This document shows positions 8,688 to 16,729 of a stretch of DNA of 36,912 bases, in pieces. The number at the start of each line of letters is the position of its first letter. Position 1 is the stretch's first letter. The notes under the pieces were generated by a model, which saw only the letters and a program-made list of their open reading frames with translations, ran no database searches and was not told where the DNA came from. The position numbers and the translations under genes are program-made. The DNA comes from Mycobacterium sp. 1081908.1 (GTDB lineage Bacteria > Actinomycetota > Actinomycetes > Mycobacteriales > Mycobacteriaceae): NCBI RefSeq assembly GCF_001673535.1, contig NZ_LZLY01000063.1:1-36912 (forward strand), read 5' to 3'.

Positions 8688-8707
8688 TCTGGGCAAAACC
8701 GGGCTAG

Positions 8708-8872
8708 TTAGGTATGACCCCGATTCACGGACGCGTCGGTCGCGGCGGCGACGCGGTGCTTAGCCGCGGCCGCCGACACGGCGGCGGCGTGGGCGGCATG
8801 GGAGGTGGCCTTGGATCGGCCTTCAGCCAGCACCGTGGGCGCCACGCATACACCGAACGCGTTGGTGATCAT
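8708..8872 (-). CDS. whiB7 upstream ORF (leader peptide, 54 codons)
   Basis: This short reading frame encodes 54 residues, beginning MITNAFGVCV and continuing as a His/Ala/Ser-rich low-complexity peptide. A strong Shine-Dalgarno sequence, GAGGAGG, lies 9 bases before the ATG. It occupies the leader between the whiB7 promoter and the attenuator-like hairpin. It ends in a TAA followed at once by CTAG. In other mycobacteria a whiB7 uORF acts in cis as a translation sensor: slow or stalled ribosomes prevent termination and let whiB7 be transcribed. The peptide itself probably has no function. The composition does not suggest a known protein family. An alternative ATG at 8944 lacks the Shine-Dalgarno sequence and would lie within the promoter. 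Confidence 0.75.
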   Translation of the reverse strand: MITNAFGVCVAPTVLAEGRSKATSHAAHAAAVSAAAAKHRVAAATDASVNRGHT

Positions 8873-8916
8873 CGTGGCGAACCTCCTCTCGGCTGGCAGC
8901 AGTGTGCGGTTTCGAG

Positions 8917-8952
8917 GGTAAATGGTAGCGGACGGCGCCCACAACCGATTTT
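8917..8952 (-). promoter_or_regulatory. whiB7 promoter with AT-rich WhiB7-binding block
   Basis: On the minus strand AAAATCGGTTG (AAAA at 8952-8949) is followed by a TACCAT -10-like hexamer at 8927-8922. WhiB7-dependent promoters carry a short A/T run above the -35, where the WhiB7 AT-hook contacts the minor groove. The -35 itself is poor, as expected for an activator-dependent promoter. The predicted start is about 40 bases above the uORF. Element boundaries are inference. Confidence 0.5.
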
Positions 8953-8971
8953 CTGACCTGGGCGTTTGGCG

Positions 8972-11083
8972 TCAGCGGGACTGGCGGACCAGCTCGAGCA
9001 CGTCGGACCCGTACTGCTCGAGCTTGCGCGCGCCGATGCCCGGGATCCCGATCAGCGCCGCCTCGTCGCCGGGGAGCAGCTCGGCGATCGCGATCAGGGT
9101 GTTGTCGCTGAACACGATGTAGGGCGGCATCTTCTGTTCGGTGGCGATGTTCAGCCGCCACGCCTTGAGCTTGAGCAGCAAGTCCTCGTTGACGTCGCCG
9201 GCGCACGTCGTGCAGCGCCGCAGCATGATGGCCGCCGGCGTGGTCAGGTTGTCGTTGCAGATCCGGCAGCGCGTCGCGGTCCCCCGGTTGCGCCGGGACT
9301 TGGCCGGCGCCGCGTCAGCGCGCGTCTGCGGCGCGATGCCGTTGAGGAACCGCGACGGCTTGCGGCTCTGCCGCCCGCCGGGGCTGCGCGCCAGTGCCCA
9401 GCTGAGCGCCAAATGTATTCGCGCCCTGGTGATTCCGACGTAGAGCAGGCGGCGTTCCTCCTCGACGGCCTCGCTCTCGGGGCCATGCGCCAGCGCGTGC
9501 GAGATGGGCAGCGTGCCGTCGGCCAGCCCGACCAAGAACACCGCGTCCCACTCGAGCCCCTTCGCGGCGTGCAGCGAGGCCAGCGTGACGCCCTGGACCA
9601 CCGGCGGGTGGCGCGAGTCGGCACGCATCCGCAGCTCGGCCAGCAGCCCCGGAAGGTCGAGCTGCGGGCGCTGCGCCACCTCGTCGTCGACCAGCTCGGC
9701 CAGCCCGGCCAGCGCCTCCCAGCGATCCCGGGCCCGGGTTCCCGTCGGCTCCTCGGCCGTCAGCCCAAGCGGCTCCAGGACCGCGCGCACCACGTCGGGC
9801 AACGGGGCTTCCGGATTCGCGTCGCCCCGGTCGGCCGCGCGCTGCAGCGCCAGGAGCGCCTGCTTGATCTCCTGACGGTTGAAAAACCCCTCGCCGCCGC
9901 GGATCTGGTAGGTGATCCCGGCCTCCGTCAGGGCCTCCTCGTAGACCTCGGATTGCGCGTTGACCCGGTAGAGCACCGCGATCTCCGACGGCGCGGTGCC
10001 GGATTCGATCAGCCGGGCGATCGACTTGGCGACCGCGGCGGCCTCGGCCGTCTCGTCGGTGTGCTCGTGAAACGACGGCGCCGGACCGGGCGGCCGCTGG
10101 CCGGACAGCTGCAGCTTGCTGCCGGCGACGCGGCCGCGCGCGGCGGCGATCACCTGATTGGCCAGCGACACCACCTGCGGGGTGGACCGGTAGTCGCGCT
10201 CCAGGCGCACCACCGTGGCGTCCGGGAACCGCCGCGAGAAGTCGAGCAGGAACCGCGGCGTGGCCCCGGTGAACGAGTAGATGGTCTGGTTGGCGTCGCC
10301 GACGACGGTCAGGTCGTCGCGGTCGCCCAGCCACGCCGCGAGCACGCGCTGCTGCAGCGGGGTGACGTCCTGGTACTCGTCGACGACAAAGCAGCGGTAG
10401 CGGCCGCGGAACTCGTCGGCCACGGCGGCGTCGTTCTCGATGGCGGCGGCGGTGTGCAGCAGTAGGTCGTCGAAGTCCAGCAGCGTCACCGACTCGTCGC
10501 GGACCTTCAGCGCCTCGTAGGCGGTGTAGACGGCGGCGATCTGCTTGGCGTCCATCGGGACGTCCCGGCCGGCGTCGGCCACGGTGGGTGCGTACTCCTC
10601 GGGGCCGATCAGCGACGCCTTGGCCCACTCGATCTCCCCGGCGAGGTCGCGCACGTCGTCGGTGCTGACGTTCATCCGGCAGCGGCTGGCCGCGCGCGCG
10701 ACGACCGCGAACTTGCTGTCGAGCAGCTGCCAGCCGGTGTCGCCGACGACCCGCGGCCAGAAGTACCGCAGCTGGCGGTGCGCGGCCGCGTGGAAGGTCA
10801 GGGCCTGCACGGCGCCGACCCCGGGACCCGCGTGCCCGGCGCCGGCGAGGGTGCGCAACCGGGAGCGCATCTCCCCCGCCGCGCGCTGGGTGAACGTGAC
10901 CGCCAGGACCTGGCCCGCCGCGACGTGGCCGCCCGCGACGAGCTGGGCGATGCGGTGCGTGATGGTGCGGGTCTTGCCCGTTCCGGCGCCCGCGAGCACA
11001 CAGACCGGCCCGCGGGGCGCCAGCACGGCCTCGCGCTGCTCATCGTCCAGCTCCGCGATCAACGGATCGGCGAGCATCGGCAT
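8972..11083 (-). CDS. uvrD2: ATP-dependent DNA helicase UvrD2
   Basis: This protein of 703 residues is a superfamily 1 DNA helicase, orthologous to Rv3198c. Walker A is AGAGTGKT (31-38), motif Ia [11 protein letters not shown], and Walker B/motif [12 protein letters not shown] (235-244), followed by [10 protein letters not shown] and [16 protein letters not shown] tetracysteine module (Cys606, Cys609, Cys624, Cys627) links the motor to a C-terminal HRDC domain (about 632-703). In mycobacteria the tetracysteine tie is needed for unwinding and the gene is reported essential. I place the start at ATG 11083 (MPMLADPL), where the family similarity begins. An ATG at 11161 would add 26 residues but would leave only 23 bases before the divergent mycoredoxin gene. 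Confidence 0.95.
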   Translation of the reverse strand: MPMLADPLIAELDDEQREAVLAPRGPVCVLAGAGTGKTRTITHRIAQLVAGGHVAAGQVLAVTFTQRAAGEMRSRLRTLAGAGHAGPGVGAVQALTFHAAAHRQLRYFWPRVVGDTGWQLLDSKFAVVARAASRCRMNVSTDDVRDLAGEIEWAKASLIGPEEYAPTVADAGRDVPMDAKQIAAVYTAYEALKVRDESVTLLDFDDLLLHTAAAIENDAAVADEFRGRYRCFVVDEYQDVTPLQQRVLAAWLGDRDDLTVVGDANQTIYSFTGATPRFLLDFSRRFPDATVVRLERDYRSTPQVVSLANQVIAAARGRVAGSKLQLSGQRPPGPAPSFHEHTDETAEAAAVAKSIARLIESGTAPSEIAVLYRVNAQSEVYEEALTEAGITYQIRGGEGFFNRQEIKQALLALQRAADRGDANPEAPLPDVVRAVLEPLGLTAEEPTGTRARDRWEALAGLAELVDDEVAQRPQLDLPGLLAELRMRADSRHPPVVQGVTLASLHAAKGLEWDAVFLVGLADGTLPISHALAHGPESEAVEEERRLLYVGITRARIHLALSWALARSPGGRQSRKPSRFLNGIAPQTRADAAPAKSRRNRGTATRCRICNDNLTTPAAIMLRRCTTCAGDVNEDLLLKLKAWRLNIATEQKMPPYIVFSDNTLIAIAELLPGDEAALIGIPGIGARKLEQYGSDVLELVRQSR

Positions 11084-11169
11084 GGCGTCCATCTTGTCAG
11101 CGATGTCCGACAAACCGGGCGCATCGCCACGCGTGAATTGGGTCGCTTCGGAATTCGTCATTGTTGGGT

Positions 11170-11175
11170 TACGTT
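11170..11175 (+). promoter_or_regulatory. Candidate -10 element for the mycoredoxin gene
   Basis: TACGTT fits TANNNT and ends 9 bases before the mycoredoxin ATG, so the transcript would have almost no leader. No Shine-Dalgarno sequence is present. The site is incompatible with a uvrD2 start at 11161 only if both genes need separate promoters there. Confidence 0.35.
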
Positions 11176-11184
11176 GGACCAGCT

Positions 11185-11436
11185 ATGTCCAACGCGGCGC
11201 TCACGATGTACACGACGTCCTGGTGTGGCTACTGCCACCGGCTCAAGACGGTGCTGCGCTCCGACGGCATCCCGTACGACGAGGTCGACATCGAGCAGGA
11301 TCCGGCGGCGGCGGACTTCGTCAGCTCGGTCAACGGCGGCAACCGGACGGTTCCGACGGTGAAGTTCGCCGACGGGTCCACGATGACCAACCCGAGCGTG
11401 GCCCAGGTCAAGGCGAAGCTGGCCGAAGTCGGCTGA
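11185..11436 (+). CDS. mrx1: Mycoredoxin 1 (glutaredoxin-like oxidoreductase)
   Basis: This 83-residue thioredoxin-fold protein carries the CGYC active site (Cys14, Cys17) just after the first strand, and the cis-proline loop TVPTVKF later. It corresponds to Rv3198A. Mycoredoxin 1 reduces mycothiol-protein mixed disulfides (S-mycothiolation) in the cytosol, using mycothiol in place of glutathione. The nucleophile is Cys14. Length is normal for the family. It is transcribed divergently from uvrD2 and converges with nudC, with only 6 bases between their stops. A start at ATG 11185 gives the canonical N-terminus. Confidence 0.95.
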   Translation: MSNAALTMYTTSWCGYCHRLKTVLRSDGIPYDEVDIEQDPAAADFVSSVNGGNRTVPTVKFADGSTMTNPSVAQVKAKLAEVG

Positions 11437-11442
11437 CCGGGC

Positions 11443-12369
11443 TCAATCGAGCACCGCCCAGGATTCGATGATCACGCGGGCGATCGAAATCGAGCCGGGC
11501 AGTAGGAGTTTCGACTCCGAGGTGCTGCTCCAGTCACCGGCCGCCAGCGCCGCGCGCACCTCGTCGCGGGTGAACCACTGCGCCTCGGCGATCTCACCGT
11601 CGTTGAACGAGAACTCCTCGCTCGGGTCGCCCACGGCGTGGAAGCCGACCATCAGCGAGCGCGGGAACGGCCACGGCTGGCTGCCCAGGTAGCGCACGTC
11701 GCGCACGGTCAGGCCGATTTCCTCGCGGATCTCGCGGGCGACGCACACCTCGAAAGATTCACCGGCCTCGACGAACCCGGCCAGCAGCGAGAACATCCGC
11801 TCGGGCCACACCGCCTGGCGGGCCAGCACGGCGCGGTCGCCGCCGTCGTGGACCAGACAGATCACGGCCGGGTCGATGCGCGGGAACTCCTCGTGGCCGG
11901 TGACCGGGTTGACCCGCGCCCAGCCGCCCCGCGCGGGTCGCGTCGGTGAGCCGTCCACCGCGCTGAACCGCGCGCTGTCATGCCAATTCAGCAGCGCGAT
12001 GGCCGACGACACCAGCTGGCTGCTGGTGTCGTCGAAGATCGGGCCGAGGCTGCGCAGGTTTACCACCTCGGTCCGCGCGTCGGGGTCCTCGGGCGCCTGC
12101 AGTGCGCCGCGGACGGCCCAGACGTGCCGGCCGCCCTCGATGCGGCCCAGGAATACCGCGTCGGGCGGCGGCTTGTCGGCCAGGGCGGCCGCGGCGCCGA
12201 GCACCACCCGGCCGTCGGCGACCAGCACCTGGTTGCGCGAATCCACCCGCAGCAGCGCCGCATCCGCCCATCCGGCCGTCGCCGCCTCGACGTCGGTGCG
12301 CAGTTGGTCGGCGCGGTCGGCGCCGACGCGCGACAACAGCGGGACGCTCTGCAGCTGGAAGTCGGGCAC
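11443..12369 (-). CDS. nudC: NADH pyrophosphatase / RNA deNADding Nudix enzyme NudC
   Basis: This 308-residue Nudix hydrolase cleaves NAD(H) to NMN(H) and AMP, and family members also remove NAD caps from RNA. The Nudix box runs from Gly198 to Leu220 (GFVEAG...REIREEIGL), and the NADH-selectivity motif SQPWPFPRS is at 230-238. The usual four-cysteine zinc ribbon before the Nudix domain is absent: the corresponding stretch, about residues 135-165, has no cysteine. M. tuberculosis NudC is recalled to have Gln in place of the proline after SQ, which impairs its activity; this copy has the proline, so it should be active and may inactivate INH-NAD adducts. The GTG start overlaps the TAG stop of the channel gene by one base (TAGTG), implying translational coupling. 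Confidence 0.94.
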   Translation of the reverse strand: MPDFQLQSVPLLSRVGADRADQLRTDVEAATAGWADAALLRVDSRNQVLVADGRVVLGAAAALADKPPPDAVFLGRIEGGRHVWAVRGALQAPEDPDARTEVVNLRSLGPIFDDTSSQLVSSAIALLNWHDSARFSAVDGSPTRPARGGWARVNPVTGHEEFPRIDPAVICLVHDGGDRAVLARQAVWPERMFSLLAGFVEAGESFEVCVAREIREEIGLTVRDVRYLGSQPWPFPRSLMVGFHAVGDPSEEFSFNDGEIAEAQWFTRDEVRAALAAGDWSSTSESKLLLPGSISIARVIIESWAVLD

Positions 12370-13439
12370 TAGTGTCCCGCGTGCTTGATGTAGAGCAGCC
12401 GGTCGCTGGCCTCGATCGCGTCCACCTCGGGGGCGCCGATGCGCAGCAGGTGGCCGTCGCGCACCACACCGAGCACGATGTCGCGCAGATGCCTTGGGGA
12501 TCCGCCGATTTCGGTTTGCTCGACCTCGCGTTCGGCGATGGCCAGCCCGGCGTCGGGGGTCAGCAGGTCCTCGATCATCTCCACGACGCTGGGCGTGCTG
12601 GTGGCCAGGCCGAGCAGCCGGCCGGCGGTTTCCGAGGAGACCACCACCGAGTCGGCGCCCGATTGCTGCAACAGGTGCTGGTTCTCGGCCTCGCGGATGG
12701 ACGCCACGATCTTGGCCTTGGGCGCGATCTCCCGCGCCGTCAGCGTGACCAGCACGGCGGTGTCGTCGCGGCTGGTGGCGACGACGATGGAGGCCGCGTG
12801 CTGGGCCCCGGCCAGCCGCAGCACATCGGATCGGGTGGCGTCGCCGCGGACGGTGACCAGGCCGGCCGTCGCGGCGTGTTCGAGGGCGGACGGATCCATG
12901 TCGACGACGACGATCTCGCCCTCGGAGGCCTCGTCGCCGAGGATGGCGCCCACCGCCGTTTTGCCCTTGGTGCCGTACCCGATCACGATGGTGTGGTTGC
13001 GCACTTTGCTCCTCCAACGCTGAATCTTCCACGCCTGCCGGGACCGCTCCGAGAGCACCTCGAGCGTCGTGCCGACCAGCACCGCCAGGAACGCGATCCG
13101 CAGCGGGGTGAAGACCACCGTGTTGACCAGGCGCGCGGTTTCCGAGTAGGCGGTGATGTCGCCGTAACCGGTGGTCGACAGCGACACCGCCGAGAAGTAC
13201 AGGCAGTCCAGGAACGTCAGGCGCCCACCGCGCACATCGCGGTAACCGCCGCGGTCCAGGTACACGACGACGGTGGCGGCCAGCAACACGAGCAGCGCGA
13301 TCACGACCCGGCGGATGATGACCCGGGTGGGGCTGGCGGGGTCTTCGGGGATGCGCAGCACGCCGACCAACTGATGACCGGGCTGGGCGGTCAGGGTTTC
13401 GTCCAGGCCGCTGAGCTTGCGCGCCCTACCGTTGCCCAC
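12369..13439 (-). CDS. Two-helix potassium channel with RCK (TrkA-N) regulatory domain
   Basis: This 356-residue protein corresponds to Rv3200c. It has a membrane helix near residues 43-60, a pore helix and filter STTGYGD (88-94), a second helix near 105-127, then a cytosolic RCK domain. That domain opens with HTIVIGYGTKGK (149-160), a Rossmann GxGxxG nucleotide site, with the acidic end of strand 2 in VVVDMD. A TrkA-C-like region follows. This is the MthK/Kch layout: a K+ channel gated by Ca2+ or nucleotide binding. Start is GTG 13439, with TAGGAG directly upstream; that Shine-Dalgarno overlaps the adnB stop. Gap to adnB is 5 bases, and its own stop overlaps nudC, which suggests possible sensing of NAD(H), an inference from context. 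Confidence 0.93.
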   Translation of the reverse strand: MGNGRARKLSGLDETLTAQPGHQLVGVLRIPEDPASPTRVIIRRVVIALLVLLAATVVVYLDRGGYRDVRGGRLTFLDCLYFSAVSLSTTGYGDITAYSETARLVNTVVFTPLRIAFLAVLVGTTLEVLSERSRQAWKIQRWRSKVRNHTIVIGYGTKGKTAVGAILGDEASEGEIVVVDMDPSALEHAATAGLVTVRGDATRSDVLRLAGAQHAASIVVATSRDDTAVLVTLTAREIAPKAKIVASIREAENQHLLQQSGADSVVVSSETAGRLLGLATSTPSVVEMIEDLLTPDAGLAIAEREVEQTEIGGSPRHLRDIVLGVVRDGHLLRIGAPEVDAIEASDRLLYIKHAGH

Positions 13440-13444
13440 GACTC

Positions 13445-16400
13445 CTATGTAACCACGCTGGCTGGCCGCCCACCGGGTATCGGGTCGCCGAGCAATGCGG
13501 CCAGCTCGGCGGGATCCGGCAGTTCGTCGGGGGTGACGGTGGCACCGGTGCGCACGTAATAGAAGGCGGTGCGCACCGACGACTCCGGGACTTGCGCCAG
13601 CGCCGCCCAGGCCAGCCGGTAGACGGCGAGCTGGACCGCGGCCTGCCGCATGGCTTCGGCCCCCCGCGGGGGCTCGCCCGTCTTCCAGTCCACGACCGTG
13701 GCCCCGCCATCCGGGTCGGCGAACACCGCGTCGATGCGGCCGCGCACCACCGTGTCGCCGATCGGCATCTCGAACGGCACCTCGACGGCCACCGGGGTGC
13801 GGGCCGCCCACCGCGACCGGGCGAACGCCGCCTGCAACGCGGCCAATTCCCGGGTGTCGCCGACCTCGGAGTCCGCCGCGCCGGGCAGGTCGCCGAGATC
13901 GAACAGCGAGTCGGCGCCGTAGAACTGCTGGACCCACGCGTGAAAGGCGTTGCCCAGCAACGCATGCGGGTCTGGGCGCGTGGGCAGCCGGTGCACCAAC
14001 CGCTGCGCGGCGGCCACCGGGTCACGCGCCAGGTCCACCAGGCCGCTGACCGAGACCTGGCTGGGCAGCTCGCGCGCGGGCGGGACGGCCGACAAGGCCC
14101 GCTCGGCCAACAGCGCGTCGACGTCGGCCGCCCACCCGTCGACATCGGCGCCGGCCTCGCCCACATCGCCCGTCATGGCCCCGGCCACCAGCGCGGCCCC
14201 GGCTTCGACGGCGCCGCGCCGCGCGGCCAACGGGTCGGCGGGCCACACCGCCTCGATGACGTTGTCGCGCATGGGATTTCGTTCGCCGTCGGCCGGGTCG
14301 GGTGCCCAGTCTTCGACCACGCCGCACGGATCGCCGCCGGCGGCCGTGCGGTCGATGATGTCCTTGAGCTCGCACAGGAACTCCGACGGGCCCCGCGGTT
14401 TGACCCCGGTGGATCCCCACTGATGGCCGGACACCAGCAGGGTGTCCTCGGCCCGGGTGATCGCCACGTACAGCAGCCGGCGTTCCTCGTCGACGCGCCG
14501 CTGCTCGAGCTGGCGGCGGTGCTCGAAGATCTTGTCCGACAGCTGCTTTCGATTGGTGACGGCCGAGGTGTCCAGCACCGGGATGCCCAGTGAGCCCGTC
14601 GCGGCGCGGTCGCCGCGCAACAGCGGCGGCAGCTCGGCGGCGTCGGTGAGCCAGGTGCTGCGCGACGCGGTCGACGGGAAGATACCGCCCGACAGGTGCG
14701 CGACCGCGACGACTTGCCACTCCAGCCCCTTGGCCGAGTGCACCGTGAGGACCTGCACGCGGTCGCGCGCGACCGCCGACGGGGCCGGCGGCAGACCGTT
14801 TTCCACCGTCTCGGCGGCATCGAGGTGGGCCAGCAGGCCGGCGACCGACGCCGTCACCGATTCGCCTACGGCGCCGCGCGTTCGCTCGGCGTAGCCGGCG
14901 ACGACGTCGGCGAACGCGTCGAGGTGTTCGGCGCCGGTCCATCCCGACTGGCTGGCGGCGGCCCGAACCTCGCAGTCGACGCCCAGCGCGCGGCGCACCT
15001 CGGCGACCAGGTCGGGCAGCGAATGACCGAGGTGGCCGCGCAGCGCGCGCAGTTCGGCGGCCAGCGTGACGATGCGCCGGTGGCCCGTGACCGAGTACGC
15101 GCGCGCCGGGCCGGGATCGCTGATCGCGTCGGCCAGGCAGGCCGTGTCGGGGTCGGGGCCGGCGGCCATCGCGATCGACTCGGGCGACCCCGTGCCGGAG
15201 CGTTCCCCGGCCAGGGCCACCGCGCGCTGCCACAGCGCGGCGATGTCGCGCCCGCCGAGGCGCCAGCGCGGGCCGGTCAGCACCCGCATGGCCGCCGCGC
15301 CGGCGGTCGGGTCGGCCACCAGCCGCAGCATGGCCACGACGTCGGCGACCTCGGGGATCGACAGCAGGCCGGCCAAACCCACCACCTCGACCGGGATTCC
15401 GCGCGCGCGAAGCGCGTCGGCGATGGGCGCCGCATCGGCGTTGCGCCGCACCAGCACCGCGGCGGTCGGCGGACAAGCGCCGTCGCCCTGCCGGTACCGC
15501 TCGTGGATCTGGTCGGCGATCCACTCGCGTTCGGCCTGGACATCGGAAAGCAACGCGCAGCGGACGGTGCCGGGCGCGGCGTCCGGGCGGGGGCGCAGGG
15601 CGCGCACGGCGACCGACCGGCGCCGCGCCTCCGCCGAGATGGCGTTGGCCACCCGCAGGGCCCGTGGCGGGTTGCGCCAGCTGGTCCGCAGCTCGAGGAC
15701 GGGCGCCGGGGTGCCGTCGGCGCGGGGGAAGTCGGTGGAAAACCGCGGCAGGTTGGTCGCCGAGGCGCCGCGCCAGCCGTAGATCGACTGAATCGGGTCG
15801 CCGACGGCCGTCAGCGCCAGCCCGTCGTCTTGAACGTTGGAGCCCCCGCCGAACAGCGCCGACAGCGCGATTCGTTGGGCGTGCCCGGTGTCCTGGTACT
15901 CGTCGAGCAGCACCACGCGGTAGCGGTTCCGCAGCTCCTCACCCACCTGCGGGAAGGCCACCGCCAGCCGCGCGGCCGAGGCCATCTGCATGCCGAAGTC
16001 CATCGCCTTGGCGGCGTGCATGCGCTCGTGCAGCGCGTCGAGCAGCGGCACCAGCTCGGCGCGCTCGGTCTGGGTGGCCAACAGCCGCAGCAGCCACTGG
16101 CTGGGCCCGCGGTCGCGCTGGTAGGGGCCCGCCGGCAGCGCGTGGATCAGCCGTTCCAGCTCGACATGCGTGTCGCGGAGCTGGCCGGTGTCGACGAGGT
16201 GCTCGGCCAGCTGTCCCCACAGCCGCAGCACCATCGAGGTGACCGCGGCCGGCGTCTTGTCCGTGCGCAACTCTCCCCGGTACCCGCTGACCACGTCGAA
16301 GGCCAGCTGCCACAGCTCGGTCTCGCCGAGCAGCCGGGTGTCGGGCTCGACGGGCAGCAGCAGGCCGTGGTCGCGCAGCAGCGAGCCGGCGAAGGCGTGG

Positions 16401-16729
16401 TAGGTGCTGACCGTCGGGGCGCCGTCCGGTTCGGGGGCGGCGCCGAGCCCGATGCCGGCCAGCCGGGCCAGCCGGGACCGGACCCGGCGCAGCAGCTGGC
16501 CCGAGGCCTTGCGGGTGAACGTCAGCCCGAGCACCTGGCCGGGTGCGGCGTAGCCGTTGGCGACGAGCCACACCACCCGCGCGGCCATCGTCTCGGTCTT
16601 GCCGGCGCCGGCCCCGGCGATGACGACCAGCGGCCCTGGCGGCGCCGCGATGACGGCCGCCTGCTCGTCGGTGGGCGGGAAAAGCCCCAGCGCGCAGGCC
16701 AATTCGGCCGGCGTATAGCGCGGGCTCAC
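13445..16729 (-). CDS. adnB: AdnB, motor-nuclease subunit of the AdnAB helicase-nuclease
   Basis: This 1094-residue protein corresponds to Rv3201c. It is a UvrD-type motor fused to a RecB-family nuclease. Walker A is GAGAGKT (39-45), motif II DEYQDT (276-281), and GDPIQSIYGWRG is a typical motif III. The C-terminal nuclease shows GRIDAVFADPDGGATVVDWKTG, with Asp1014 and Lys1016 as catalytic residues. Asp1014 falls exactly where I recall the M. smegmatis AdnB catalytic aspartate. With AdnA it resects double-strand breaks in homologous recombination, in place of RecBCD. Its GTG start overlaps the adnA stop by 4 bases (GTGA), typical of co-translated subunits. The long in-frame extension to 16858 lies inside adnA and is not real. 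Confidence 0.95.
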   Translation of the reverse strand: MSPRYTPAELACALGLFPPTDEQAAVIAAPPGPLVVIAGAGAGKTETMAARVVWLVANGYAAPGQVLGLTFTRKASGQLLRRVRSRLARLAGIGLGAAPEPDGAPTVSTYHAFAGSLLRDHGLLLPVEPDTRLLGETELWQLAFDVVSGYRGELRTDKTPAAVTSMVLRLWGQLAEHLVDTGQLRDTHVELERLIHALPAGPYQRDRGPSQWLLRLLATQTERAELVPLLDALHERMHAAKAMDFGMQMASAARLAVAFPQVGEELRNRYRVVLLDEYQDTGHAQRIALSALFGGGSNVQDDGLALTAVGDPIQSIYGWRGASATNLPRFSTDFPRADGTPAPVLELRTSWRNPPRALRVANAISAEARRRSVAVRALRPRPDAAPGTVRCALLSDVQAEREWIADQIHERYRQGDGACPPTAAVLVRRNADAAPIADALRARGIPVEVVGLAGLLSIPEVADVVAMLRLVADPTAGAAAMRVLTGPRWRLGGRDIAALWQRAVALAGERSGTGSPESIAMAAGPDPDTACLADAISDPGPARAYSVTGHRRIVTLAAELRALRGHLGHSLPDLVAEVRRALGVDCEVRAAASQSGWTGAEHLDAFADVVAGYAERTRGAVGESVTASVAGLLAHLDAAETVENGLPPAPSAVARDRVQVLTVHSAKGLEWQVVAVAHLSGGIFPSTASRSTWLTDAAELPPLLRGDRAATGSLGIPVLDTSAVTNRKQLSDKIFEHRRQLEQRRVDEERRLLYVAITRAEDTLLVSGHQWGSTGVKPRGPSEFLCELKDIIDRTAAGGDPCGVVEDWAPDPADGERNPMRDNVIEAVWPADPLAARRGAVEAGAALVAGAMTGDVGEAGADVDGWAADVDALLAERALSAVPPARELPSQVSVSGLVDLARDPVAAAQRLVHRLPTRPDPHALLGNAFHAWVQQFYGADSLFDLGDLPGAADSEVGDTRELAALQAAFARSRWAARTPVAVEVPFEMPIGDTVVRGRIDAVFADPDGGATVVDWKTGEPPRGAEAMRQAAVQLAVYRLAWAALAQVPESSVRTAFYYVRTGATVTPDELPDPAELAALLGDPIPGGRPASVVT

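Noticed and set aside
8575..8688. Longer WhiB7 start adding 38 residues
   Set aside because: It would translate the attenuator hairpin; WhiB7 conservation begins at MSALPVPR.
12370..13032. N-terminal extension of nudC into the channel gene
   Set aside because: The extension is an out-of-frame reading of the RCK domain; NudC similarity begins at the GTG at 12369.
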